Below the pieces are notes generated by a model that worked only from the letters and a program-made list of their open reading frames with translations, was not told the DNA's origin and did no database searches. A program made the position numbers and the translations under genes. This document shows positions 26,404 to 34,523 of a DNA stretch of 46,362 nt, piece after piece. Every line of letters begins with the position of its first letter. The stretch's first letter is position 1. The DNA lies in NCBI RefSeq assembly GCF_001652265.1, contig NZ_LWBS01000426.1, positions 1 to 46,362 on the forward strand, given 5' to 3'. Origin of the DNA: Rhizobium leguminosarum. GTDB taxonomy: Bacteria; Pseudomonadota; Alphaproteobacteria; Rhizobiales; Rhizobiaceae.

Positions 26404-27870
26404 TCAGACGGCCTTTTTCAGCGCCGCCTTTTCCGCGCGCAGCTCCTCGATCGAGCGAACGTTGCGGCGTGCGGCCCCCGCCCAGTCGCGGGTCTGCACC
26501 TTCGATTTCGACAGCCGCTCCTTGGCGGCCGGCACGGCATGGGCATATTGCGGCAGCCAGGGGGCCTGGGCAACGACCATCTCGTCGACCATCTGCCAAA
26601 CCTCTTCAGGCGTCGAGACGGCGCCGACCAGCGGATCGTGCAGCACGGCAAGCTTCAGAAGGTCGATATCGCCTGATATTGCGGCATGCACCGACATGCG
26701 CTGGACGTTGATCGAGGAAATGCAGGTGGCCGCGCAAGCCTCCGGCAGGGTGACGCCGGAGACCATGTTGATGCCGAAGCGATCGACGAAGCCGGGCGAT
26801 TCGATGATCGCATCCGAAGGCAGGTTGGTGATGACGCCATTATTCTTGACGTTGAAATGGCCGCGATAGACCCGGTTCGTCTCCAGCGCCTCCAGGATAT
26901 GGCTGGCATGCTCGTTCGAGCGCTTGGCAGGATCGATCGGCTTTGCGGCTGATTCCAGGAATTGCGGATATTCCGTCTCGAACCAGTTGCGCGTTTCGGT
27001 GGAATGGCGGAGATAGCCGCCGGTTTCGCCGTGGATCCAGTCGGACATGTCGATCCAACGGGTGATTTCATCCGGCCGCTTGCGATACCAGGGCAGATAT
27101 TCCGAGAGATGGCCGTTGCTTTCGGTGGAGTAGACGCCGAAACGCTTCAGCACATCGATGCGCAGCTTCTCCTGTTGCGAATAGACCGGATGCGCCTCGA
27201 AGGCGGCGATCAGCTCGTCCTTGCCAATCCTGCGGCCGTTGAGGCGCAGGTCGATGAACCAGGTCTGGTGGTTGATGCCGGAGCAGATATAGTCGAGTTC
27301 GCTCACCGACTTCGCGCCGAGCACCTCGGCGATCTGTTCGGCGCCGTGCTGGACGCCGTGGCACAGGCCGACGGTATCGACCCTGCCGTATTCGATCGCC
27401 GCCCAGGTGTTCATCGCCATTGGGTTTGCATAATTCAGGAACTTCGCGCCGGGCTCGGCGACTTCGCGGATATCCTTGCAGAAGTCGAGGATGACCGGGA
27501 TGTTGCGCTGACCATAGAGAATGCCGCCGGCGCAGATCGTATCGCCGACGCACTGGTCGATGCCGTATTTCAGCGGAATTCTGATATCGTCGGCATAGGC
27601 CTCGAGCCCGCCGACCCGGACGCAGCTGATGATATAGCGCGCGCCTTCCAGCGCCTGGCGCCGGTCGGTGGTCGCCGTCACCTTCGTCGGCAGCCCGTTC
27701 GCCTCGACGACGCGGTCGAGGATCGCCTTGATCATTTCCAGATTGTGTTCGCTGATATCGGTCAGTGCAAACTCGATGTCGCGAAACTCCGGAACGCACA
27801 ATATGTCGGTGAACAGCTTCTTGGTGAAACCGACGCTGCCCGCACCGATGATAGCGATTTTGAAACTCAT
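26404..27870 (-). CDS. GH4 alpha-galactosidase (first of the operon)
   Basis: A 488-aa GH4 enzyme with N-terminal I-I-G-A-G-S-V-G-F (7-15), N-Y-A-N-P-M-A-M-N-T-W (146-156), Cys170 (GLCHGVQ) and His201 (GINH) for NAD and metal binding. It is a paralogue of the 18860-20230 product, more like the long melA-type subgroup. Start at 27870 with GAGGTGAAGATC upstream; the frame extends to 27915 without better signals. First gene of the operon, divergent from the AraC regulator. Confidence 0.9.
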   Translation of the reverse strand: MSFKIAIIGAGSVGFTKKLFTDILCVPEFRDIEFALTDISEHNLEMIKAILDRVVEANGLPTKVTATTDRRQALEGARYIISCVRVGGLEAYADDIRIPLKYGIDQCVGDTICAGGILYGQRNIPVILDFCKDIREVAEPGAKFLNYANPMAMNTWAAIEYGRVDTVGLCHGVQHGAEQIAEVLGAKSVSELDYICSGINHQTWFIDLRLNGRRIGKDELIAAFEAHPVYSQQEKLRIDVLKRFGVYSTESNGHLSEYLPWYRKRPDEITRWIDMSDWIHGETGGYLRHSTETRNWFETEYPQFLESAAKPIDPAKRSNEHASHILEALETNRVYRGHFNVKNNGVITNLPSDAIIESPGFVDRFGINMVSGVTLPEACAATCISSINVQRMSVHAAISGDIDLLKLAVLHDPLVGAVSTPEEVWQMVDEMVVAQAPWLPQYAHAVPAAKERLSKSKVQTRDWAGAARRNVRSIEELRAEKAALKKAV

Positions 27871-28080
27871 GATCTTCACCTCGACCCAATCGAATGCTAA
27901 GGAAAAGAAGGCCATGGAGGATCAGGCCGCATGCCGACGCATGTGGCTGAAAACACCGCAAAATCTGCCTTTTTCCTCCCGGCCGCTCTGTCGGCCGTGG
28001 TCTCTTCCTCTAGTCGAGCGGGATTATGCCCGAAATCGACAGGGCGACCAGAGAAGGATTATGCTTTCGGGGGTAATTTT
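27871..28080. promoter_or_regulatory. Divergent control region agaL1/agpT
   Basis: About 210 bases between two divergently read genes must hold both promoters and the AraC-type operator. No repeat half-sites could be assigned confidently by eye. Confidence 0.5.
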
Positions 28081-28956
28081 GTGCTGCAAGATTTGATCGC
28101 CAACGGACAGTCGATGAGGACGGTTTCGCTGCCTCGGGGCCGCCAGCGATTGCATGCCATGCCGACCAGCGCCGGCTATGAAGTACGCGAGAATGAGAGC
28201 TACGACTGGGACGGTCGTCGGCGCGGCCAGACCCCCTTCACTGTGCTGCAGCACACGATCAGCGGCAGCGGCCAGCTGCGCTACCAGCACCGCAACTATC
28301 GCCTTCAGGGCGGCGACACGCTGCTCGTTCTGGTGCCGCACAATCATCGCTACTGGCTGGAAAAAGGCGACCGCTGGGAATATTTCTGGATTTCGATGAA
28401 CGGCGAGGAAACGCTGCGCATCCACCAGATGGTGCTGTCGACCGCCGGCCCGGTGCTGAAGCTGCAGCCCTCGACCATCGATCATCTTGCCGATTGCAGC
28501 CTGCGCCTGGTCAAGGGCGCAACGTCGCCGGGTGCCGCCTCGGCGATTGCCTATGAAGCGGCGATGGCCCTTTACGACGACGTCTTCGGCTCGCCGGCCT
28601 TTGCCGCCGAGCTCAGCCTCATGCAGCCGGTGATCGACCATATCAATGCCAATCTCGAAAAGCCGCTGCCGGTCAGCGAGCTTGCCGGCATCGTCGGCCT
28701 CAGCCGCGCGCATTTCTCGCGCAGCTTCGCCGAGAGCGAGGGCATGCCGCCGGCGGAATTCGTACTGCAGCAACGCCTGCAGCGCGCCGTCAAGCTTCTG
28801 ACCAAGGCGGACTTCCTGCCGGTCAAGGAAGTCGCCATCATGTGCGGCTTCGAAGACCCCAACTATTTCTCCAAGGTCTTCCGCCGCGTCTACGGCACCA
28901 ACCCCACCGAATTCCGCACGACAGGCATGTATGCCAGCATCGGAAAACTGAGATAG
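28081..28956 (+). CDS. AraC-family regulator of the alpha-galactoside operon
   Basis: A 291-aa protein with an N-terminal cupin-like sugar-sensing part (residues ~35-130, including Q-G-G-D-T-L-L-V-L-V-P-H-N-H) and a C-terminal double helix-turn-helix (about 190-285, with LAGIVGLSRAHFSRSF and VAIMCGFEDPNYFSKVFRRVYG). The GTG at 28081 is chosen because GGGGG lies eight bases upstream and the family N-terminus fits; the frame is open to 27931. Its divergent position matches AgpT, the activator that induces the operon with melibiose-type sugars. Confidence 0.85.
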   Translation: MLQDLIANGQSMRTVSLPRGRQRLHAMPTSAGYEVRENESYDWDGRRRGQTPFTVLQHTISGSGQLRYQHRNYRLQGGDTLLVLVPHNHRYWLEKGDRWEYFWISMNGEETLRIHQMVLSTAGPVLKLQPSTIDHLADCSLRLVKGATSPGAASAIAYEAAMALYDDVFGSPAFAAELSLMQPVIDHINANLEKPLPVSELAGIVGLSRAHFSRSFAESEGMPPAEFVLQQRLQRAVKLLTKADFLPVKEVAIMCGFEDPNYFSKVFRRVYGTNPTEFRTTGMYASIGKLR

Positions 28957-28981
28957 CTGGCCACCTGCTAAACCAGTTGCG

Positions 28982-30043
28982 TCAGGCCCGCACCTCGAAC
29001 ACCATGTTGAACGGAGTCTCCGTCGCACGACGGAAATGCGTGAATCCGGCGTCGAGCGCCACCTTTCGAAGCTTCATTTCTCCCGCCTGTGCGCCGAGCC
29101 CGAGCCCCACCTCCTGGGAGAGCGATGCCGGCGTGCAGATCATCGTCGACGCTCCGTAATAGACGCGTCCCACCGGATTGAGATTGTCCTTGAGATGGTC
29201 ATGGGCAAAGGGCTCGACGATCAGCCACGTTCCGTTCGGCCCAAGCGTGTCCTTGACATGCCGGCCGGCGCCGACGGGATCGCCCATGTCGTGAAGGCAG
29301 TCGAACATGGCGACCATGTCATAGCCGCGCCCCGGAAATTCCGCCGCCGAACCCTGCTGGAAGGTCACGCGGTCCGAAACACCCGCATCCTGGGCGGCAG
29401 CCTTTGCTCTTTCGATTGACGGGCCGTGATAGTCGAACCCGGTAAAGCGGGAAGCGGGATAGGCCTGCGCCATCAGGATAGTCGAGGCCCCATGACCGCA
29501 GCCGACGTCGGCGACACTGGCGCCGGCCTTGAGCTTTTCTTCGACCCCGGCAAGAGCCGGTATCCATTCGGCGACGAGATGGCTGTTATAGCCCGGACGG
29601 AAGAACCGCTCGGTTCCCCGAAAGAGGCAGGTGCTGTGCTCATGCCAGCCGAGACCCTTGCCGGTGCGGAAGGCATCGGCGATCTTCGGCTCGTCCATCC
29701 ATATGGATTGGACGACCTCGAAGGCGCCGACGAAAAAGGCGGGGCTGTTTTCCTCGGCGAATACCATCGCCTGTTCCGGCGTCAGGCTGAAACGATCCGT
29801 CTTTTCATCGTAAGCGACATAGTCCGCGGCCGCCTGGGCGCTCAGCCATTCCCTGAGATAGCGCTCCTTTATCCCTGTCTTCTTGGCAAGATCCTGGACG
29901 CTCATCGGCGTTCCGTCGGCCATCGCCCTGAAGATTCCGACCTTGTCGCCAAGCACGACCAAGGCACCGGAAATGGCGGCGCCGACGTCGCCAACAAGAC
30001 GACCGACAAGTGCATCGAGTTTTTGCATATCTGGCTCACGCAT
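28982..30043 (-). CDS. SAM-dependent methyltransferase with winged-helix N-terminus
   Basis: A 353-aa protein. Residues 10-95 form a dimerisation/winged-helix domain as in Rv2258c-like and O-methyltransferase-type enzymes; motif I V-A-D-V-G-C-G-H-G-A (177-186) and M-F-D-C-L-H-D (motif IV region) bind S-adenosylmethionine. The start at 30043 has GGGAGG seven bases upstream; the longer frame to 30073 lacks this. Substrate unknown. It stands alone, convergent to agpT with a 25-base gap. Confidence 0.8.
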   Translation of the reverse strand: MREPDMQKLDALVGRLVGDVGAAISGALVVLGDKVGIFRAMADGTPMSVQDLAKKTGIKERYLREWLSAQAAADYVAYDEKTDRFSLTPEQAMVFAEENSPAFFVGAFEVVQSIWMDEPKIADAFRTGKGLGWHEHSTCLFRGTERFFRPGYNSHLVAEWIPALAGVEEKLKAGASVADVGCGHGASTILMAQAYPASRFTGFDYHGPSIERAKAAAQDAGVSDRVTFQQGSAAEFPGRGYDMVAMFDCLHDMGDPVGAGRHVKDTLGPNGTWLIVEPFAHDHLKDNLNPVGRVYYGASTMICTPASLSQEVGLGLGAQAGEMKLRKVALDAGFTHFRRATETPFNMVFEVRA

Positions 30044-30222
30044 TATAACCTCCCGAGTGCGTGATAAAGTCAATCTAAATTAGGCTCTGATAATATTCAG
30101 TCAATCAATCTTCCCTTTTGGCAGTTGTGCGTGGAGTATTAAAAGTCGAAGGGATGGAATAGGCAGGTCCATTCAAGGGCTCACAATGTCCTATGCCGTC
30201 ATGCGCCTGCTCTCGTCATCGC

Positions 30223-30265
30223 TTGTATCGAGATTGCGTTTTTAATATAATCTGCCCGAGGCAGA
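30223..30265 (+). promoter_or_regulatory. Promoter and operator of the XRE operon
   Basis: TTGTAT (30223-30228), 17-base spacer, perfect TATAAT (30246-30251). An inverted repeat TCTGCC-CGA-GGCAGA (30251-30265) begins on the last base of the -10 box and covers the expected transcription start, the typical position of an autorepressor operator. Confidence 0.65.
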
Positions 30266-30293
30266 ATCACACTTTTGATGCAAGGTTATTGTT

Positions 30294-30614
30294 TTGTGTC
30301 TATCCTCCGCTCAATGCCGCGCGGCTCGGGCCCTTTTGGCATGGTCTCAGGACGATCTCTCATCGGCCTCGAAAGTCGCCAAAGCGACGATTGCTAATTT
30401 CGAGGCTGGAAAGCGCTCTCCCTACGAACGGACCCTTCAGGATGTGAAGCACGCGCTGGAAGGCGCAGGCGTTGTTTTCATCCCTGAAAATGGTGGGGGT
30501 GCCGGCGTTCGCCTTGCAACGCGCACGGATGCCTCGATCGACACGAATGAGACCGAGACGGTTCAATATGAAGAATATCTCAAAAACGACGCACCGCCCG
30601 GTGCAGGTGGCTGA
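30294..30614 (+). CDS. XRE-family transcriptional regulator
   Basis: A 106-aa protein with a Cro/CI helix-turn-helix in residues 5-62 (CRAARALLAWSQDDL then A-K-A-T-I-A-N-F-E-A-G-K-R-x-P). The C-terminal 35 residues are a flexible acidic tail. Start is TTG at 30294 with AAGG about eight bases upstream. The stop is followed immediately by the next ATG, so the genes form an operon. Probably represses its own promoter through the inverted repeat above. Confidence 0.8.
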   Translation: MCLSSAQCRAARALLAWSQDDLSSASKVAKATIANFEAGKRSPYERTLQDVKHALEGAGVVFIPENGGGAGVRLATRTDASIDTNETETVQYEEYLKNDAPPGAGG

Positions 30615-30878
30615 ATGATGGCGAAAAAAGAAAAGCTCGAACACTCCGAACTGGCGGGAGAATTCACCGATGACGGGATCACCGTGCTCGTCGACATCTT
30701 CCGCACATCGGGCAGCAATGAAGACTGGACGATGGAAGTGGTCACGCAAGCGGAAGACCTGATCCGCTGGGACGAGCCATTTGCGACTGACCGGGATGCC
30801 TTCGACGAATTCCTGGCCGTCGTCGCGCGAGACGGCATTCGATCGTTTCTCGAAGATGAAGAGCCATCCGTGCATTGA
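30615..30878 (+). CDS. Small acidic hypothetical protein, 87 aa
   Basis: Begins on the base after the XRE gene stop (TGA-ATG). Very acidic (many Asp/Glu), with a beta-hairpin-like N-terminal half (GITVLVDIFRTSG) and a C-terminal helix. No membrane segment. Family unknown. Because it is co-transcribed with a small regulator it could be an antitoxin-like or modulating partner, but there is no direct sign of a toxin. Confidence 0.7.
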   Translation: MMAKKEKLEHSELAGEFTDDGITVLVDIFRTSGSNEDWTMEVVTQAEDLIRWDEPFATDRDAFDEFLAVVARDGIRSFLEDEEPSVH

Positions 30879-30886
30879 GGTATCCC

Positions 30887-31126
30887 GTGAAAAGCATCAA
30901 TGATCTCGTCGCATCAGCGAAAACCGTCTGCGACCGATACCGGGCCGGGCGGATGGAGCGCGAAACGGTGCGGGAATGGGTTCTCGGACTCGGCGCCTAT
31001 CCGCCGCCGCATGGTGACCGCGTGCGGGAAGCGGCGGAATGGTTCCGCTTGCACAATCGTGAGCCCGTTTCCGAAGACATCGTGTTGGTGGACATCGACC
31101 GGCTTGCGGCGATTTCAGCGCCGTGA
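30887..31126 (+). CDS. Small hypothetical protein, 79 aa
   Basis: Third gene of the XRE operon, eight bases after the preceding stop. GTG start at 30887 preceded by GAGG six bases upstream; a TTG at 30875 overlaps the previous stop and is less likely. The helical, Arg/Glu-rich product (for example CDRYRAGRMERETVREWVLG) has no recognised family. Confidence 0.6.
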   Translation: MKSINDLVASAKTVCDRYRAGRMERETVREWVLGLGAYPPPHGDRVREAAEWFRLHNREPVSEDIVLVDIDRLAAISAP

Positions 31127-31226
31127 TCCCGGGGCGTGCGAGCGGACAGGCCGGTTGCACGGGCTCGCCCATGTCCGATCTTAGCCAGTCATTGCCTGAC
31201 CGTTCGATGCGGAATGGATCGCAGCA

Positions 31227-31355
31227 GTGCCGGCACTGTTTTACGGTTGCCTCGCCGCCTCGATCCGGACTGGCGCAATTACGCCGGTACTCGGCGGCGT
31301 AGGACCAATGACGATCATGAGCCTTATGCATAATACCCTCATCGCAGCTGCCATG
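31227..31355 (+). pseudogene. folD 3' remnant
   Basis: One frame reads T-G-A-I-T-P-V-L-G-G-V-G-P-M-T-I then L-M-H-N-T-L, the invariant C-terminal end of FolD (methylene-tetrahydrofolate dehydrogenase/cyclohydrolase). The first 250 residues are absent. FolD genes often accompany dimethylglycine/sarcosine dehydrogenases because those enzymes pass one-carbon units to folate, and such a gene follows directly. The preceding ten codons (VPALFYGCLA) are not FolD and recur at 34378-34408. Confidence 0.75.
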
Positions 31356-31497
31356 CGGAGCGGTCTGGGGGTTCCGCAGCTTCGGCAAATGTGACACTCC
31401 TTACGAGGCTGGCATGGCTCCTGCATCTCACGCGCGAAGCGTACGTCAAGCGCGGCTAGGGTATTTTAATTCGTGCGATAAGTAGAAGGAACAGCAC

Positions 31498-34059
31498 GTG
31501 GCAGCATTTCCGGAAAAGGCAAAGGTCGTCATCATCGGGCTCGGCGGTATCGTCGGCGCCTCCATCGCGCATCATCTCGTCGAGCGGGGATGGGACGATA
31601 TCGTCGGCATCGATAAGTCGGGCATACCGACAGATATCGGCTCGACAGCCCATGCCTCGGACTTCTGTTACACCACGAGCCACGACTATCTGTCGGTCTG
31701 GACCACGCAATATTCGATCGATTTCTACGAGAAGATGGGCCATTACGCCCGCATCGGCGGCCTCGAAGTGGCGCGCACCGGCGACGATGCCTGGATGGAG
31801 GAAATCAAGCGCAAGCTATCCTCGGCCCGCGCTTTCGGCACGCGCGCTCACTATGTCAGCCCTTCCGAGATCAAGGAGAAGTTCCCGCTGATCGAGGAAG
31901 ATCAGGTGATGGGCGGCCTTTTCGATCCGGATGCCGGCCTCGTCATTCCGCGCTCGCAGACCGTTGCCGGCAAGCTGGTCGATGCCGCCGAAAAGGCTGG
32001 CAAGCTGCAGGTGTTCGGCAACACGCCGGCGAAGTCGCTGATCGTCGAAGGCGGTCGCATCAAGGGCGTCGTCACCCATCGCGGCACGATCATGGCCGAC
32101 CACGTCATCGTCTGTGCCGGCCTCTGGGGCCGCCTGATCGCGGAGATGGTCGGCGAAGACCTGCCGGTCATGCCGGTCGACCATCCGCTCACCTTCTTCG
32201 GTCCGTATAACGAGTTTGAAGGCACCGGTAAGGAAATTGGCTTCCCGCTGCTGCGCGACCAGGGCAACTCCGCCTATATGCGCGATACCGGCGACCCGGC
32301 GACGACGGAGGGCGGTCAGATCGAGTGGGGCTACTACGAATCCACCAATCCGCGCATGTGCCATCCGCGCGATATTCTCGAAAAACACGAAGCGCGCCTT
32401 TCGCCCTCGCAGCGTGATCTCGAGATGGAACAGATCATCGAGCCGCTCGAGCGCGCTATGGAACTGACGCCGATCCTTGGCGAGCTCGGCTATAACGAAG
32501 GTCACTCCTTCAACGGCCTGCTGCAAGTATCGGCCGGCGGCGGCGCCTCCTGCGGCGAGAGCCAGAAGGTGCGCGGCCTCTGGTATTGCGTTGCCATCTG
32601 GGTCAAGGACGGCCCGGGCTACGGCAAGCTGATCGCCGACTGGATGACCGATGGCCGTACTGAAATCGATCACAACAGCATCGACTACGCCCGCTTCTAT
32701 CCGCATCAGTTGACGGAAGAGTTCATCGAGGGCCGGTGCTACGAAGCCGCCCAGAAGATCTATTTCCCGGCTGTTCACACCCGCGAACCCTATGCATCGG
32801 GCCGCAACGCCAAGCGCTCGCCCTTCTACGAGCGCGAAAAGGAGCTTGGCGGCTACTTCATGGAACTTGGCGGCTGGGAGCGTGCGCACGGCTACGCCGC
32901 CAACGAGCATCTTCTGGAGAAATACGCCGACCGCGTCCCGGTTCGCGAGAACGAATGGGACAGCCGCCATTTCTGGCGCGTGTCGAATGCCGAACATCTG
33001 GCGATGAGCGAGGATTGCGGCATCGTCAATCTCAGCCACTTCCACATGGTCGATATCGAGGGACCTGACCATGTCGAGTTGATGGAATGGCTGTGCGCCG
33101 CCAAGGTCGGCGGCGATGCAAACATTGGTAAGGGCATTTACACCCACTTCCTCGACGACGAAGGCATGGTGCGCGCTGACTTCACCGTCTTCCGCATGGC
33201 CGACCGCTGCCGTCTCGTCAACGGCGCCGATGCCGGCCCGCGCGACCTGCACTATATGAAGCGCGTCGCCGAAGACCGCGGCCTTGACGTAATTATCACC
33301 GACGTCTCGGAAAAATTCGTGACGATCGGCATCTGGGGTCCGAACGCGCGCGACACGCTGAAGAAGGCTGTGGCCGATCCGACCGGGCTCGATCAGGAAA
33401 ACTTCGCCTTTGCGGCGATCAAGCCGATCGAAATCGCAAGCAAGCCTGTCACCGCCTTCCGCATCTCCTATGTCGGCGAGCAGGGCTGGGAACTGCACAT
33501 GAAGTACGAAGACGGCCTCGCTGTCTGGGATGCGCTGCGCTCGACCGGCGTGATGGCTTTCGGCGTCGAGACCTATGCGAACTCGCGCCGCATGGAAAAG
33601 AGCCTGCGCCTGCAGAACGCCGACCTCCTGACCCAGTACAACCTGATCGAAGCCGATCTCGCCCGTCCGAAGGTCAAGGAAGCCGATTTCCGCGGCAAGG
33701 CAAAACATCTGGAATACAAGGCGCGTGATCACCAACCGGCGATGCTCTGCACGCTTGTGATGACCGAGAATAGCGACAAATCGGGCGTGAAACGTTATCC
33801 CGTCGGCAACATGCCGGTTATCGATCCCGCCACGGGAGAGGTTCTGGTCGACGAGCTTGGCCGCCGGTCCTACACGACCTCGATCGCCTACGGCCCAACA
33901 GTCGGAAAGAACATTGCCTTGGCCTATCTACCCTGGTCGTATTGCCAGGTCGGACGCAGGCTGAATGTCGAGTATTTTGCCGAGAGTTATCCGGTCGAGG
34001 TTGTCAGCGTCGGGTACAAGCCGATCTATGACCCAGAAAATCTGAAGCCGCGCAGCTAA
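31498..34059 (+). CDS. Dimethylglycine/sarcosine dehydrogenase-like GcvT-family flavoenzyme
   Basis: An 853-aa protein with an N-terminal FAD domain (GLGGIVG at 14-20), the motif G-S-T-A-H at 48-52 where related enzymes attach FAD covalently to the His, a FAO_M linker around 370-430 and C-terminal folate-binding GcvT domains (430-840). This architecture oxidatively demethylates dimethylglycine or sarcosine and passes formaldehyde to tetrahydrofolate. The length equals that of the family. GTG start with AAGGAA seven bases upstream. The folD remnant upstream supports one-carbon metabolism. Exact substrate cannot be told from the sequence. Confidence 0.85.
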   Translation: MAAFPEKAKVVIIGLGGIVGASIAHHLVERGWDDIVGIDKSGIPTDIGSTAHASDFCYTTSHDYLSVWTTQYSIDFYEKMGHYARIGGLEVARTGDDAWMEEIKRKLSSARAFGTRAHYVSPSEIKEKFPLIEEDQVMGGLFDPDAGLVIPRSQTVAGKLVDAAEKAGKLQVFGNTPAKSLIVEGGRIKGVVTHRGTIMADHVIVCAGLWGRLIAEMVGEDLPVMPVDHPLTFFGPYNEFEGTGKEIGFPLLRDQGNSAYMRDTGDPATTEGGQIEWGYYESTNPRMCHPRDILEKHEARLSPSQRDLEMEQIIEPLERAMELTPILGELGYNEGHSFNGLLQVSAGGGASCGESQKVRGLWYCVAIWVKDGPGYGKLIADWMTDGRTEIDHNSIDYARFYPHQLTEEFIEGRCYEAAQKIYFPAVHTREPYASGRNAKRSPFYEREKELGGYFMELGGWERAHGYAANEHLLEKYADRVPVRENEWDSRHFWRVSNAEHLAMSEDCGIVNLSHFHMVDIEGPDHVELMEWLCAAKVGGDANIGKGIYTHFLDDEGMVRADFTVFRMADRCRLVNGADAGPRDLHYMKRVAEDRGLDVIITDVSEKFVTIGIWGPNARDTLKKAVADPTGLDQENFAFAAIKPIEIASKPVTAFRISYVGEQGWELHMKYEDGLAVWDALRSTGVMAFGVETYANSRRMEKSLRLQNADLLTQYNLIEADLARPKVKEADFRGKAKHLEYKARDHQPAMLCTLVMTENSDKSGVKRYPVGNMPVIDPATGEVLVDELGRRSYTTSIAYGPTVGKNIALAYLPWSYCQVGRRLNVEYFAESYPVEVVSVGYKPIYDPENLKPRS

Positions 34060-34119
34060 CCCATCGGCGCGAAACCGGAATTGATTTTCGAACATCACGA
34101 TATGTAGATTCAAAGTATT

Positions 34120-34155
34120 ACAGCGCCGCGCGTCTTAAAAGGCGCCCGGCGCTGT
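34120..34155 (+). terminator. Inverted repeat/terminator-like element
   Basis: ACAGCGCCG (34120-34128) pairs perfectly with CGGCGCTGT (34147-34155); the interior contains a smaller imperfect repeat around TCTTAAAA. Similar palindromes follow many rhizobial genes. It lies 60 bases after the flavoenzyme stop and probably ends its transcript. Confidence 0.55.
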
Positions 34156-34269
34156 AAGCGCTCAAGCACTTGTGACGCCGCAAGGATGGGACGCCACAAA
34201 CATGAGGCTGATCGTCGGCGCAGGTCTGGCCAGTCATTCTACGGCGATCAGATGAAGTCTATCGCGCCC

Positions 34270-34358
34270 ATCGAGACCCGGCCAGCACTCCTTGACGACC
34301 GAAGGCGCCGCGCTGAACGGCGGCTCGATGAGCTTTCTGGTGACGCGGATCCGTCACC
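34270..34358 (+). pseudogene. Decayed copy of the MscS gene 3' end
   Basis: This stretch matches about 35938-36024, the last ~30 codons of the neighbouring MscS-cNMP gene, in the same orientation with a one-base insertion (frameshift) after ATCGAGACC and many substitutions. One frame reads TEGAALNGGS...LVTRIRH against AEGATLHGGS...LVTRIRH of the intact protein. It is the end of a former paralogue or a duplication scar. Confidence 0.7.
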
Positions 34359-34523
34359 CATCCGCTTCTGACGCTCTGGGTGCCGGCGCTATTTTACGGT
34401 TGCCTCGCGGTCGGATTGGAAGTCAGGATGCGACGATGCCATCAATAATTCAACAGCGAGGGATGATGTTGACCGAAACCTACTCAGACTTCTCGGCCTC
34501 ATGCTCTGGCAAGTGGATAGTCG

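Noticed and set aside
31816..33735. 639-aa open frame on the minus strand
   Set aside because: Antisense shadow of the flavoenzyme gene, which has clear FAD and GcvT domains.
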